NCBI RefSeq assembly: GCF_001887355.1
Contig: NZ_MPIN01000009.1
Coordinates: 62,001 to 126,000, forward strand
Reading direction: 5' to 3'
Length of the DNA stretch: 64,000 bases
DNA from: Cystobacter ferrugineus
Lineage (GTDB): Bacteria > Myxococcota > Myxococcia > Myxococcales > Myxococcaceae
Shown here: positions 20,619 through 32,432 of the stretch, piece after piece
Position numbering within the stretch: position 1 is the stretch's first letter
Layout: each line of letters begins with the position of its first letter
Notes under the pieces: model-generated
The model's input: only the letters and a program-made list of their open reading frames with translations
What the model was told of the DNA's origin: nothing
Database searches by the model: none
Program-made: the position numbers and the translations under genes

Positions 20619-20657
20619 GAAGGCGCGCCTGGCGCGAGCCGGGCGGTGAAGTGATGG

Positions 20658-20689
20658 CGGGCGGGTTCCCTTCACCGGGGGCCCGCCCG
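20658..20689 (+). terminator. Possible terminator after lon
   Basis: CGGGCGGG pairs with CCCGCCCG across a 16-base loop, 40 bases after the lon stop. No T-run follows, so it is a weak intrinsic terminator or simply a hairpin. Confidence 0.4.
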
Positions 20690-20736
20690 TCGTCGTTGCG
20701 GGGAACGTCCGCGCGCTCCCGTGTGTCCGAGGTGCC

Positions 20737-21591
20737 ATGCTGAAACCCTTCCTGGGGCTCCTGCTGATCGCCGCGAGCCTGACCGCCCACGGCGCGGAGT
20801 CGACACCGGCCACTTCATCCCCCACCCCGCCCCTTCCAGAGGCGCCCCCCGCGGCCCCATGGCCCTCGGCGAGCGCGCCGCTCACGGTGGCGAAGGTGGA
20901 GTTCCCCCGGGGCTTCGGACGTCCGCGCATCTACCTGGACGCGGGACATGGCGCGCCCGGCAACGAGGGCAACTCCTCCGTCACCTGCGAGGCGGAGGAG
21001 ACCTATACGCTGCGGGTGGCGCGGGAGTTGGCACGGCGGCTGGAGGCGACGGGCCACTTCCAGGTGAAGCTGAGCCGCCGCGAGCCGGGCCAACGGCCTT
21101 CCTATCCCCAGCGCCTCCAGGAGGCGGAGCAGTGGCGGGCGGCGCTCTTCCTGAGCCTGCACTCGGACGCGCGGGGCGAGGCGAGCGAGTGGCTGGCGGC
21201 GCCGGAGCGCTGGTGCGCGCGCAACGACGCGGCTCCTGGCTACAGCGTGCTCTACGCGGATGACAGCGGCACGCCGCTGGTGTCACGGAGGCTGGCGCTG
21301 GCCCGGGCGCTGGCGAAGCGCATGGGCGAGGCGGGCTTCCTGCCCTACGGAGGCGAGGACTACGTGGGCCTGTACGCCACGGATCCCGAGCAACCGGGGA
21401 CCTTCGTGAGCCGGCATGTGCCCGGGCGGCGCATCTTCGTGCTGCGCAAGCCGAGCATGCCCTCGGTCATCATCGAGACGCACCATGCCTGGGACTTCGA
21501 GGAGGAGGCGCGCTGGCGCGAGGAGCGCACGCTGGAGGCCTTCGCGGCGGCGGTGGCCCAGGGACTGGTGGACGCGCTGGCCGCGAAGTAA
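20737..21591 (+). CDS. N-acetylmuramoyl-L-alanine amidase (Amidase_3)
   Basis: 284 aa. Signal peptide 'FLGLLLIAASLTAHGAES', a Pro/Ser linker, then the zinc amidase domain: 'IYLDAGHGAPGNEG' (first His), 'ETYTLRVARELARRLEAT' (Glu ligand), 'AALFLSLHSDA' (second His), and 'MPSVIIETHHAWDFEE' (catalytic Glu). It cleaves the amide bond between MurNAc and the stem peptide in the periplasm. An insertion with two Cys-flanked turns ('PERWCARNDAAPGYSV') sits between the metal-binding blocks. Probably a separate transcript. Confidence 0.88.
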   Translation: MLKPFLGLLLIAASLTAHGAESTPATSSPTPPLPEAPPAAPWPSASAPLTVAKVEFPRGFGRPRIYLDAGHGAPGNEGNSSVTCEAEETYTLRVARELARRLEATGHFQVKLSRREPGQRPSYPQRLQEAEQWRAALFLSLHSDARGEASEWLAAPERWCARNDAAPGYSVLYADDSGTPLVSRRLALARALAKRMGEAGFLPYGGEDYVGLYATDPEQPGTFVSRHVPGRRIFVLRKPSMPSVIIETHHAWDFEEEARWREERTLEAFAAAVAQGLVDALAAK

Positions 21592-21701
21592 TGCATCAAA
21601 ATGCCGATGAACCGCAGGGGCCGAGGGCGCCATCCGCTCAGACTTGAAGCCAGCAGCATCAGTGGAGCAAAAAGGGCACGTTCTTGTTTAAGATACTATC
21701 A

Positions 21702-22355
21702 ATGAAATCCACATTCCTCTCTCGATTTGATAGGCGCCTCGGTGCTTCTTGGCGGCCCCATCCGCACGCCGCTTTACTGGCTGGGATTTTATGCTTGCTG
21801 CTCATGATTCCTGCTCGTTCCGGTGCTTACGCATACAGCGAACTCACTCCGCCCACCCACGAAATCGTGTCGGGATCGGACCGGGGACTGAACGACCCGG
21901 CCTATATCACCAATTCGATCGGCGGCGCTTCGGACCTGAACTCGATTAATATGCACATGCTTTCGCTGATCGCCCGCGGCGACATCGCGGGCGCTGGCGA
22001 ATATTACTTGCTGGCGACCGGTGCATCACAGGTGCCTCGGTGGTTTGCCACGATGCAGCAGGCGTTCAACGCTAGCAATCAGGCTGCTGGGCGATGCGAA
22101 GGTGTCGCCAATAACGTCGCTGAAGGCTTCAGAAAGCTGGGCCAGAATCCGCAGATTGTGAGAGTGTTCGGCAACCAGGGACGGTTCCTCAGTTGGCGGG
22201 GGCAGAAAATGGTTTCAGATAACAATTTCCATGTGGCAGTGCTGAACGACGGAAAGATTGTCGATGCATACACGGGGCCAGCAGGAATGACTTGGGCCGA
22301 GTACCAGGTGGCCATGCAGACGTTGGGCAAGCTCGAGTACAAGGTGTTGCCATGA
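21702..22355 (+). CDS. Secreted papain-fold toxin (Tox-PL-2-like)
   Basis: 217 aa from ATG 21702. Signal peptide 'LLAGILCLLLMIPARSGAYA'. The C-terminal ~90 residues carry a papain-like triad: Cys in 'AGRCEGVANNVAEGFRKLG', His in 'DNNFHVAVL', Asp in 'GKIVDAYTG', followed by a Trp motif 'GMTWAEYQ'. This is the pattern of papain-fold toxin domains from polymorphic toxin systems. Noticeably lower G+C and different codon use from the flanks suggest transfer. It overlaps the next gene (ATGA), as toxin-immunity pairs do. The domain is at the C-terminus with no visible trafficking domain other than the signal peptide. Confidence 0.68.
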   Translation: MKSTFLSRFDRRLGASWRPHPHAALLAGILCLLLMIPARSGAYAYSELTPPTHEIVSGSDRGLNDPAYITNSIGGASDLNSINMHMLSLIARGDIAGAGEYYLLATGASQVPRWFATMQQAFNASNQAAGRCEGVANNVAEGFRKLGQNPQIVRVFGNQGRFLSWRGQKMVSDNNFHVAVLNDGKIVDAYTGPAGMTWAEYQVAMQTLGKLEYKVLP

Positions 22356-22714
22356 GCTCGATTCTACCTCCCGTTGTCTGGAACGGCCGCTTCGTTCCCA
22401 CTCTCGAAGCGATAGTCTTCATGCGCGACCAGATCCGCAGCGGAGTGATGCTGGAAATGTTCATTGGCAGACTCGATGTGCGAGCACTCTCTTCCTTCGC
22501 CGATGGGATTCACTTCCACCAATTCTGCTGCGGTCAGAAGGACGAACAGTACATGGCGTTCATCGACTGGCTTCGGGACGTATGCGGGGAATTCCCTTCA
22601 CCAGGCGGGTGGCAAGAGAAGTACCTGGCTGATGCGGGAGGAGACCACCGTGCCGCTATCATGCGATTCCTAGACCGCTGCGCGGAGTTCGTCACCCTGT
22701 CAAAGGGAAGATAA
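22352..22714 (+). CDS. Probable immunity protein for the papain-fold toxin
   Basis: 120 aa; ATG overlaps the toxin stop by four bases. No signal peptide. Family not recognised; it is acidic and helical, with 'LEAIVFMRDQIRSGVMLEMF', a Cys pair in 'HFHQFCCGQ', and 'YMAFIDWLRDVCGEF'. Assigned as immunity from position, size and the shared low G+C. It could instead be a chaperone or adaptor. Confidence 0.5.
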   Translation: MSSILPPVVWNGRFVPTLEAIVFMRDQIRSGVMLEMFIGRLDVRALSSFADGIHFHQFCCGQKDEQYMAFIDWLRDVCGEFPSPGGWQEKYLADAGGDHRAAIMRFLDRCAEFVTLSKGR

Positions 22715-22840
22715 TGCCACTTCTCCCGAGCCACCCGCCGCGATAATCCTACCTCGCGGTGCACCACCGCAACGTCCATCATCGCGCAATCTACCCCTTC
22801 TCCCTTGCGCGGCGGTGAGGCCTCCACGAGGAATGCGCCC

Positions 22841-23821
22841 ATGGACTACGTCAACCTGGGACATACCGGTCTGAAGGTGTCGCGCATCTGCCTGGGCTGC
22901 ATGAGCTACGGCAGCTCCAAGTGGCGCCCGTGGGTGCTGGACGAAGAGGCCTCGCAGCCCTTCTTCCGCCGCGCCGTGGAGGCCGGCATCAACTTCTTCG
23001 ACACCGCGGACATGTACTCGCTCGGCGTGAGCGAGGAGGTCACCGGCCGCGCCCTGCGCAAGTACGCGCGCCTGGAGGAGCTCGTCCTCGCCACCAAGGT
23101 CTTCAACCCCATGAGCGACAAGCCCAACATGGGCGGTCTGTCGCGCAAGCACGTGGTGCAGGGGTGCGAGGCGAGCCTCAAGCGGCTGGGTGTGGAGACG
23201 ATCGACCTGTATCAAATCCACCGCATGGATCCGAACACGCCCATCGAGGAGACGCTCGCGGCGTTGGACCTGCTCGTGCGCCAGGGCAAGGTGCGCTACA
23301 TCGGCGCGAGTTCCTCCGCCGCGTGGAAGTTCGCCCAGGCCCTGAGCCTCTCCGAGCGCCATGGCTGGGCGCGCTTCGTGTCCATGCAGAACCACTACAA
23401 CCTCGTCTACCGCGAGGAGGAGCGCGAGATGCTCCCCCTGTGCGAAGCCGAGGGCATCGGGGTCATCCCCTGGTCTCCGCTCGCGCGCGGCCTGCTCGCC
23501 GGCACGCGCAAGTCCCTGGACGACAAGCAGACGACGACACGCGCGGGCTCGGATGCCTTCGCCGCCACGCTCTATGACAACCCTCATGACTGGGACGTCG
23601 TGGAGGCGGTGAAGAAGGTGGCCTCGGCCCGCGGCAACACCCCCGCCGAGGTGTCGCTCGCGTGGCTCCTGTCCAAGCCCGCCGTGGTGGCGCCCATCAT
23701 CGGCGCCACCAAGATGGATCACCTCGAGGCCGCCCTGCGCTCGCTGGACGTGAAGCTGTCCCCGGAAGAAGTGAGGGCCCTGGAGGCGCCCTACCAGCCC
23801 CACGCCGTGCGCGGCTTCTGA
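22841..23821 (+). CDS. Aldo/keto reductase
   Basis: 326 aa from ATG 22841. AKR catalytic set: 'FFDTADMYS' (Asp, Tyr), 'VLATKVFN' (Lys), 'DLYQIHRMD' (His). 'GVIPWSPLARGLLAG' and 'PIIGATKMDHLEAAL' complete the barrel and NADPH site. Similar to yeast Aad/YDL124-type reductases and to M. tuberculosis AKR11. Distantly related to the AKR at 983. Substrate unknown; flanked by the toxin pair and the FHA protein with no operon link. Confidence 0.9.
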   Translation: MDYVNLGHTGLKVSRICLGCMSYGSSKWRPWVLDEEASQPFFRRAVEAGINFFDTADMYSLGVSEEVTGRALRKYARLEELVLATKVFNPMSDKPNMGGLSRKHVVQGCEASLKRLGVETIDLYQIHRMDPNTPIEETLAALDLLVRQGKVRYIGASSSAAWKFAQALSLSERHGWARFVSMQNHYNLVYREEEREMLPLCEAEGIGVIPWSPLARGLLAGTRKSLDDKQTTTRAGSDAFAATLYDNPHDWDVVEAVKKVASARGNTPAEVSLAWLLSKPAVVAPIIGATKMDHLEAALRSLDVKLSPEEVRALEAPYQPHAVRGF

Positions 23822-23825
23822 CCGC

Positions 23826-24800
23826 TCAGGGTTTCTCCTTGGCGAGCGCGTCCACCTCCGTCTGCAGCTCGCGCGTATCCTCGAAGAAGGAGTCCATGCT
23901 CCGGGCGGGCACCACCCGGAACGCGGGCGGCAACAGCGTGCGATCCACCGGCAGGGCGGACGAGAACTCCTCCTCGTCCAGGAGCGAGTCCGCCTGCGTC
24001 AGCGCCCCGAGGCACACGAGCACGCCTCCGAGCATGAGTCCGAGCCTCCGGGGGTCCGCTCGTGTCACGTAGCGCAGGTGGTGGAAGAGCACGAAGCCCA
24101 CCCACCCCAGGGTGCCCGCCAGGAACAACCACCGCGTCCACGCGCCCAGCGCCAGGCTGTACGCCACCAGGTTCAGCAACATGGGAACGGCGATCACCCC
24201 GAGCAGCCCCAGGCTTCCAATGGTGCCATGGGCCCCGAAGTGGAAGTGCCGCCGCGTCACCTTGCTCGCCAACGACCACAGCCCCGACCAGATGAAGGCG
24301 GCGGTCACCGGCAGCACCACCGCCAGCGCGAGCGCGCCCCAGTTCGTCTTCTGGAAGTTCGTCAGGTACTCGTCGAGCAGGGCGACCACCACCGCCGCCG
24401 CCAGCATCGCCGGGAAGGCGAAGGGCCGCTCGAAGAGGTGATTCCGTGGCGCCACCGGTGCCGCCGAGATGCGCGTGTCCTCCACGGGGTGGTTGCGGCT
24501 CCGGAAGCGAAGGATCGTGTCCCCCACCGCCACGCGCGTGTCGTTCGTGAGCACCAGCTCCGCCAGCCGCGCCCAGGGCTCCACCCGGAACGTGCCGTTG
24601 TGGCTGCCCACGTCCCGCAGCACCAACGCTCCCTCCTCCGTCCGCTCGATGCACAGATGAGAGGCCGACACCTTCGGATCATCCAGGATGACGTCGTTGG
24701 TGTAGCCCCGTCCCACCGTCGCCGGAAAGCGCTCCAGCCGGTGCCGCGAGGCCACCACGTCATCCCCCTCCAACACCTCCAGGAAGATCACTTCGTCCAC
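23826..24800 (-). CDS. FHA domain membrane protein
   Basis: 324 aa from a GTG at 24800, chosen for the GGAGG eight bases upstream and because the FHA domain then begins correctly. FHA residues 1-95: 'ATVGRGYTNDVILDDPKVSASH' and 'VLRDVGSHNGTFRV' give the phosphothreonine-binding Gly-Arg, Ser-x-x-His and Asn. Residues ~125-265 hold about five membrane helices; the C-terminal ~55 residues are soluble. The gene starts 13 bases inside the preceding protease gene, so the two are translated as a pair. Likely reads Ser/Thr phosphorylation at the membrane. Confidence 0.82.
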   Translation of the reverse strand: MDEVIFLEVLEGDDVVASRHRLERFPATVGRGYTNDVILDDPKVSASHLCIERTEEGALVLRDVGSHNGTFRVEPWARLAELVLTNDTRVAVGDTILRFRSRNHPVEDTRISAAPVAPRNHLFERPFAFPAMLAAAVVVALLDEYLTNFQKTNWGALALAVVLPVTAAFIWSGLWSLASKVTRRHFHFGAHGTIGSLGLLGVIAVPMLLNLVAYSLALGAWTRWLFLAGTLGWVGFVLFHHLRYVTRADPRRLGLMLGGVLVCLGALTQADSLLDEEEFSSALPVDRTLLPPAFRVVPARSMDSFFEDTRELQTEVDALAKEKP

Positions 24801-26131
24801 GCGAGTGCCTCCAGGTAGCGGCGCGCCAGCGCGCGGGCGTTGTCCGCGGAGAAACCCGCCAGATCCAGACTCGTCTGCACCCCCGAGGTGCTCGCGTTGT
24901 TCGTCGCCGCCCGGAGCGCCAGATCGTACAGACCGGGGAACTTCTTGTAGGCACGCAGGCACAGCGCCGCGCGCACCGCCATGCCCCCCACCTGCACGAA
25001 CTCCGTCTTGCAGCGGAAGTTCGTCACGTCCGCCTTCGTGGCGTCCACTCCCCCCACGTCGTCGCCGAAGGTGGCCGAGTAGAGCGCCGCGAAGCGCAGC
25101 GGCCCCAGCTCGTCGCTCGACACGAAGGCATGATCATAGGCCACCACTCCGGTGCGGTGCTCTCCGCTCAGGAAGATGTCCTCCTCGGAAGAGCACTGGT
25201 AGCGGGTGACGGTGTATGGATTCTCCGGCTCGAGCGGCGTGTCGCCCCAGCACTTGAGGAAGGGCAGCCAGCGGCCCGGCACCCGGTAGTCTCCGAGCCC
25301 CTGGGCCGTCAGGGGCTCGGCCAGCAGGCGATCGGTGATGCGCTGCTGGTTGTCCAGCAACTGCGCGCCCACCACGGCGAGCAGCGCCGTTGGATCTCCT
25401 CCCTGCTGTCCCCGGGCCCGCTCCACCAGCGCGCGGGCATGCGCCACCGGCACCAGGAAGCCGAGCTGGTTGCCCAGCGTGGCCACGTTGACCCCCACCA
25501 CCCGGCCCTCGCTCGTCACCGTGGGGCCGCCGCTCATGCCCGGGTTGATGGCGCCACTGAAGTGCACCTTGTCGTAGAGCGCGTCCTGCACCAGGCCGTT
25601 GTAGGTGCCCTCCACGATGGTGGTGCCCAGATCGTGCGGATTGCCCATGGCGTACAGCCGCGTGCCCTGGGGCGGCTCCGTCGCCGCCAGCTCGAACCAG
25701 TCCTTCACCGGCGCGTCCTGCTGGATGACGGCCAGGTCGTGCACCACGTCCACGTCCACCACCCGCACCGGTACCGGCTGCTCGCCCTGGCCGTCGCGCA
25801 CCAGCTCGACGGAGTAGTCCTCCGGCTGGTGCACGATGCTGGAGATGACGTGGTAGTTGGTGACGGCGTGTCCCTGGGCGTCCACGAAGAACGCCGAGCC
25901 GATGGAGGACTTGGTGCCGCTGCGCCGCTCGATGATGCGCACCTGGGCCACGCGGCGTTTGATGCGCTCGAAGAGTTCGTGAGTGGCCGGGGGCAGCGTG
26001 GCCACCGGCAGGGGAGGCACCACGGCCGGGGGCACCTCGTCCGGAACCTCAATGTCTTCCGGGGGCTCTTTCTCTTTACCGGGAAGCGCCGGGGCCTGGG
26101 CCAGCGTGGCGAGCAGAAGGAAGGTCAACAT
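24788..26131 (-). CDS. Exported trypsin-like (HtrA-type) serine protease
   Basis: 447 aa. Short signal peptide 'LTFLLLATLAQAP'. Protease domain residues ~55-240 with the full triad: His in 'AVTNYHVISS', Asp in 'VVHDLAVIQQD', Ser in 'INPGMSGGP'. No PDZ domain; instead a ~200-residue C-terminal region with several Cys ('CWGDTPLEPENP', 'YQCSSEEDI'). It overlaps the FHA gene start, suggesting a protease whose output or assembly is linked to the FHA membrane protein. Substrate unknown. Confidence 0.85.
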   Translation of the reverse strand: MLTFLLLATLAQAPALPGKEKEPPEDIEVPDEVPPAVVPPLPVATLPPATHELFERIKRRVAQVRIIERRSGTKSSIGSAFFVDAQGHAVTNYHVISSIVHQPEDYSVELVRDGQGEQPVPVRVVDVDVVHDLAVIQQDAPVKDWFELAATEPPQGTRLYAMGNPHDLGTTIVEGTYNGLVQDALYDKVHFSGAINPGMSGGPTVTSEGRVVGVNVATLGNQLGFLVPVAHARALVERARGQQGGDPTALLAVVGAQLLDNQQRITDRLLAEPLTAQGLGDYRVPGRWLPFLKCWGDTPLEPENPYTVTRYQCSSEEDIFLSGEHRTGVVAYDHAFVSSDELGPLRFAALYSATFGDDVGGVDATKADVTNFRCKTEFVQVGGMAVRAALCLRAYKKFPGLYDLALRAATNNASTSGVQTSLDLAGFSADNARALARRYLEALAWTK

Positions 26132-26475
26132 GCGCCGCCCACACTAGCGGAACGGCCGCGCATTGCCCGCGCAACCCGCCGGGGTGGCCGGGGCCGCCCA
26201 TGTCCAAGCCCCCTGGGCGGAAGTGAGGGCATGGGCACCCCGCACCGGTGACCCATGAAGTCGGTCCCCTCCTCCAACCTTCGAGGTGGGCCGAAGAGCA
26301 CCGGCCGCCACGCACCCGGAGCCCCACCACGGGCCGGGGACGCACCCGGCGTCTCGTTCCCGCCCCGCAGGGGGCTCGCCACAGGTGAAGACAGGTGAAG
26401 ACGTCCCCACGAGGCGTGCGAGCCCCCGAGACTTGGAGATGACTTCCGCGCCCCGCACGGTAACCTGAGGCGCAG
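26132..26475. other. Intergenic region, divergent promoters
   Basis: 344 bases with no convincing gene. It holds a possible hairpin (CCGCCCA/TGGGCGG, 26194-26220) and a short direct repeat of ACAGGTGAAG at about 26382-26401. Promoters for the protease gene and the TPR gene must lie here, but no clear -35/-10 pair is visible. Confidence 0.5.
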
Positions 26476-26961
26476 ATGACCCCCGAAGCCCGCGCCGAGA
26501 TGGTCGCCCAAGCCGAACGCGCCCTGCGCCGCGGAGAACTGGACGAGGCCCTGCGTCTCTACGAGACCCTCGGCCAGGCGTTCCCCAACGATTCCGCCCT
26601 CGCCACCAAACTCGCCCACCTGCGTGAGAGCGTGGATCCCCAGGAATTGCAGGCCGCGCGCGCCCTCCAGGCGAGCAACCTGCCCCAGTCCATTCCCCAG
26701 GGGCCTTCCTCCCCCGTCGCCGAGGGCGAGCGCCTCTTCAGCCTGGGCGACTACGCCGGCGCCGCCGCCGCCTACCGCCGCGCCCTCCAGGAGCGCCCCG
26801 ACAGCGAGCTCATCCGTGAACGGCTCGAGGAACTCTACCGGATGGCGCGCACCCTCCCCGTTCACTCGCCAACGGACCGCTCGCTTCCCCGCCAGGCCGA
26901 GCCCCTCCTGCACGCCCTGCTGGACAGACTCGCCGCGCGCCGCCGTCTCAAGCGTGACTGA
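26476..26961 (+). CDS. TPR repeat protein
   Basis: 161 aa, cytosolic. Two TPR-like units: 'AERALRRGELDEALRLYETL' and 'GERLFSLGDYAGAAAAYRRAL'. A GAGG lies six bases upstream of the ATG. It precedes the kinase gene by 111 bases and may be part of the same signalling group. Basic C-terminus 'LAARRRLKRD'. Confidence 0.75.
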   Translation: MTPEARAEMVAQAERALRRGELDEALRLYETLGQAFPNDSALATKLAHLRESVDPQELQAARALQASNLPQSIPQGPSSPVAEGERLFSLGDYAGAAAAYRRALQERPDSELIRERLEELYRMARTLPVHSPTDRSLPRQAEPLLHALLDRLAARRRLKRD

Positions 26962-27072
26962 TGCGTTGCGCCCCGGCGGGGTCGGCTTCTAGACTCCGGA
27001 CCCCGACTTCGCTGTCATACCCGCTGCCTTCTCCCTGACACGCGCGCCCGTCTCCTACCCCATTCCGCCTCC

Positions 27073-28889
<1,817 letters not shown>

Positions 28890-28893
<4 letters not shown>

Positions 28894-29840
28894 GCCGCTG
28901 CCTGTGCCTGCTCGTCATGCTCGGGCTGTGGGTGCCCGGGATCACGCTCGCCGCGGAGTGGGTGGACGAGGAGGTGCCCGCCCTGCGCGCCACCTACGAG
29001 TACGGCCACTACGCCGAGGTGATCGAGCGCGCGGCGAGCCGCATCGACCGGGGGCGGCTGTCCGAGCAGGACTTGCTGGAGCTGCACAAGCTCGCGGGGC
29101 TGAGCGCCTTCCACCTGCACCGCACCGACGAAGCCACGCGCCACTTCCGCGCGCTCCTGCGCCTGGATCCCGACTTCCACCTGGATCCCTTCGCGGTGCC
29201 GCCCCCGGCGGTGAACTTCCTGGACACCTTGCGCGGGGAGATGGAGGAGGAGCTGGAGCGGGTGCGCCAGGAGCGCAGGGCGCGGCAGGAGCGCGAGCGC
29301 GCGGAAGCCGAGCGCCGGGAGCGCGAGCGCGTGGAGGCCGAGGAGCAGCGCCGCCGCATGGAGGAGCTGTCACGGCAGGTGACGGTGCGCCAGGTGGAGA
29401 AGCGCAGCCTGCTGGTGAACTTCGTCCCCTTCGGCGCGGGCCAGTTCCAGCAGGGCCGCACGGGCATGGGCGCCCTGTTCGCGGCGTCCGAGGGCCTGCT
29501 CGCCGCCACCAGCCTCGCCGCCTTCTTCGCCCACCAGGGGCTCTTCCAGACGGAAAAGGTGACGGTGGATGACGTCCGCGGGCCCCGCGAGGTGCAGGTG
29601 CGTTTCATCCCCACCAGCAGCAAGAAACAAGCCGAGCTGTTGTCGGCGATCAACTGGTACTCGGCGCTGGGCTTCTACGGAGTGTATGCCCTGGGCGTGG
29701 TCGAGGCGCTGTGGCGTCACCAGGACGAGGTGGTGAGCACGCGCATCGAGACGCCCCCGGACCCGGCCGCGCCCCGGGCCCGGCTGCACCTGGTTCCCAC
29801 TTCCGGTGGCGCGAGCGCCGGCTTCACCCTCTCCTTCTAG
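28890..29840 (+). CDS. TPR/coiled-coil membrane protein
   Basis: 316 aa. Signal peptide 'LVMLGLWVPGITLAAEW', a TPR-like part (residues ~25-110), a highly charged Glu/Arg coiled coil (~118-175), and a C-terminal membrane part beginning 'LVNFVPFGAGQFQQGRTGMG' with two to three helices. The 'PFGAGQFQQG' block resembles the DUF5683-type membrane motif. Translationally coupled to the kinase; probably its partner in the envelope. Function unknown. Confidence 0.72.
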
Positions 29841-29854
29841 GAACGCGTCCGCTC

Positions 29855-31762
<1,908 letters not shown>

Positions 31763-31817
31763 TTCATGACAGGGTTGTCACGGTTCGTTCCCCCCCGCTC
31801 CCGTGCCCCCTGGGTAA

Positions 31818-32432
31818 ATGCGCATGGCGACGACGAAATCCCCCCCGGGTCGGCTGGCCAGCCAATTGCTAGGACTCTGCTTCCGAAAGGGGTGGGGTTT
31901 GGGGACCGCCGTCTGGGTCCTGGGAGGCTGCTTCCTTCCCCAGGACGAGTACTACCTGGACGAGGTGCCCGTTCCACGCAACGACCCCCCCCGGATCGTG
32001 GAGAACCTGGTGCAACCCCCCTACCGCATCCTCCGAGGCTTCGGGTCCAAGCCCCGCTGTGAGCTGGAGTTCTCCATCATCGTGGAGGATCCCAACCTGG
32101 GCGACACGCTCACGGCGTACTGGTACGTGGACTACGATCCCAACCAGCCGCGTGGCGCGGACCGGGAAGTGACCATCCTGCCCAAGGGCGACGACGATCC
32201 GAGACGTGACGAGCGCCCCACCATCAAGCCCATCTTCAACTCGGCCGAGTTCAGCCGGCTGAACACCCCGGGCGACCATGTCGTCGAGGTGGTCGTCTCC
32301 GACCGGGCCCTCCAGGGACGGGTGCCCCAGGCGGACATCGTCCAGCTCCCCAACGGGGAGCTCCTGACCAATCCCGGCTACGCCACGTCCTACGTGTGGT
32401 TCGTGCGGACCGAGCAGGGAGATTGCCCATGA
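31818..32432 (+). CDS. Lipoprotein, function unknown
   Basis: 204 aa from ATG 31818 (31824 also possible). Lipobox 'VLGGC' after an unusually long N-region. The mature part has the strand-rich pattern 'CELEFSIIVEDPNLGDTLTAYWYVDYDP', suggesting an Ig-like fold. Its stop overlaps the next lipoprotein start (ATGA). Such paired lipoproteins are frequent in myxobacteria; the role is unknown. Confidence 0.7.
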   Translation: MRMATTKSPPGRLASQLLGLCFRKGWGLGTAVWVLGGCFLPQDEYYLDEVPVPRNDPPRIVENLVQPPYRILRGFGSKPRCELEFSIIVEDPNLGDTLTAYWYVDYDPNQPRGADREVTILPKGDDDPRRDERPTIKPIFNSAEFSRLNTPGDHVVEVVVSDRALQGRVPQADIVQLPNGELLTNPGYATSYVWFVRTEQGDCP

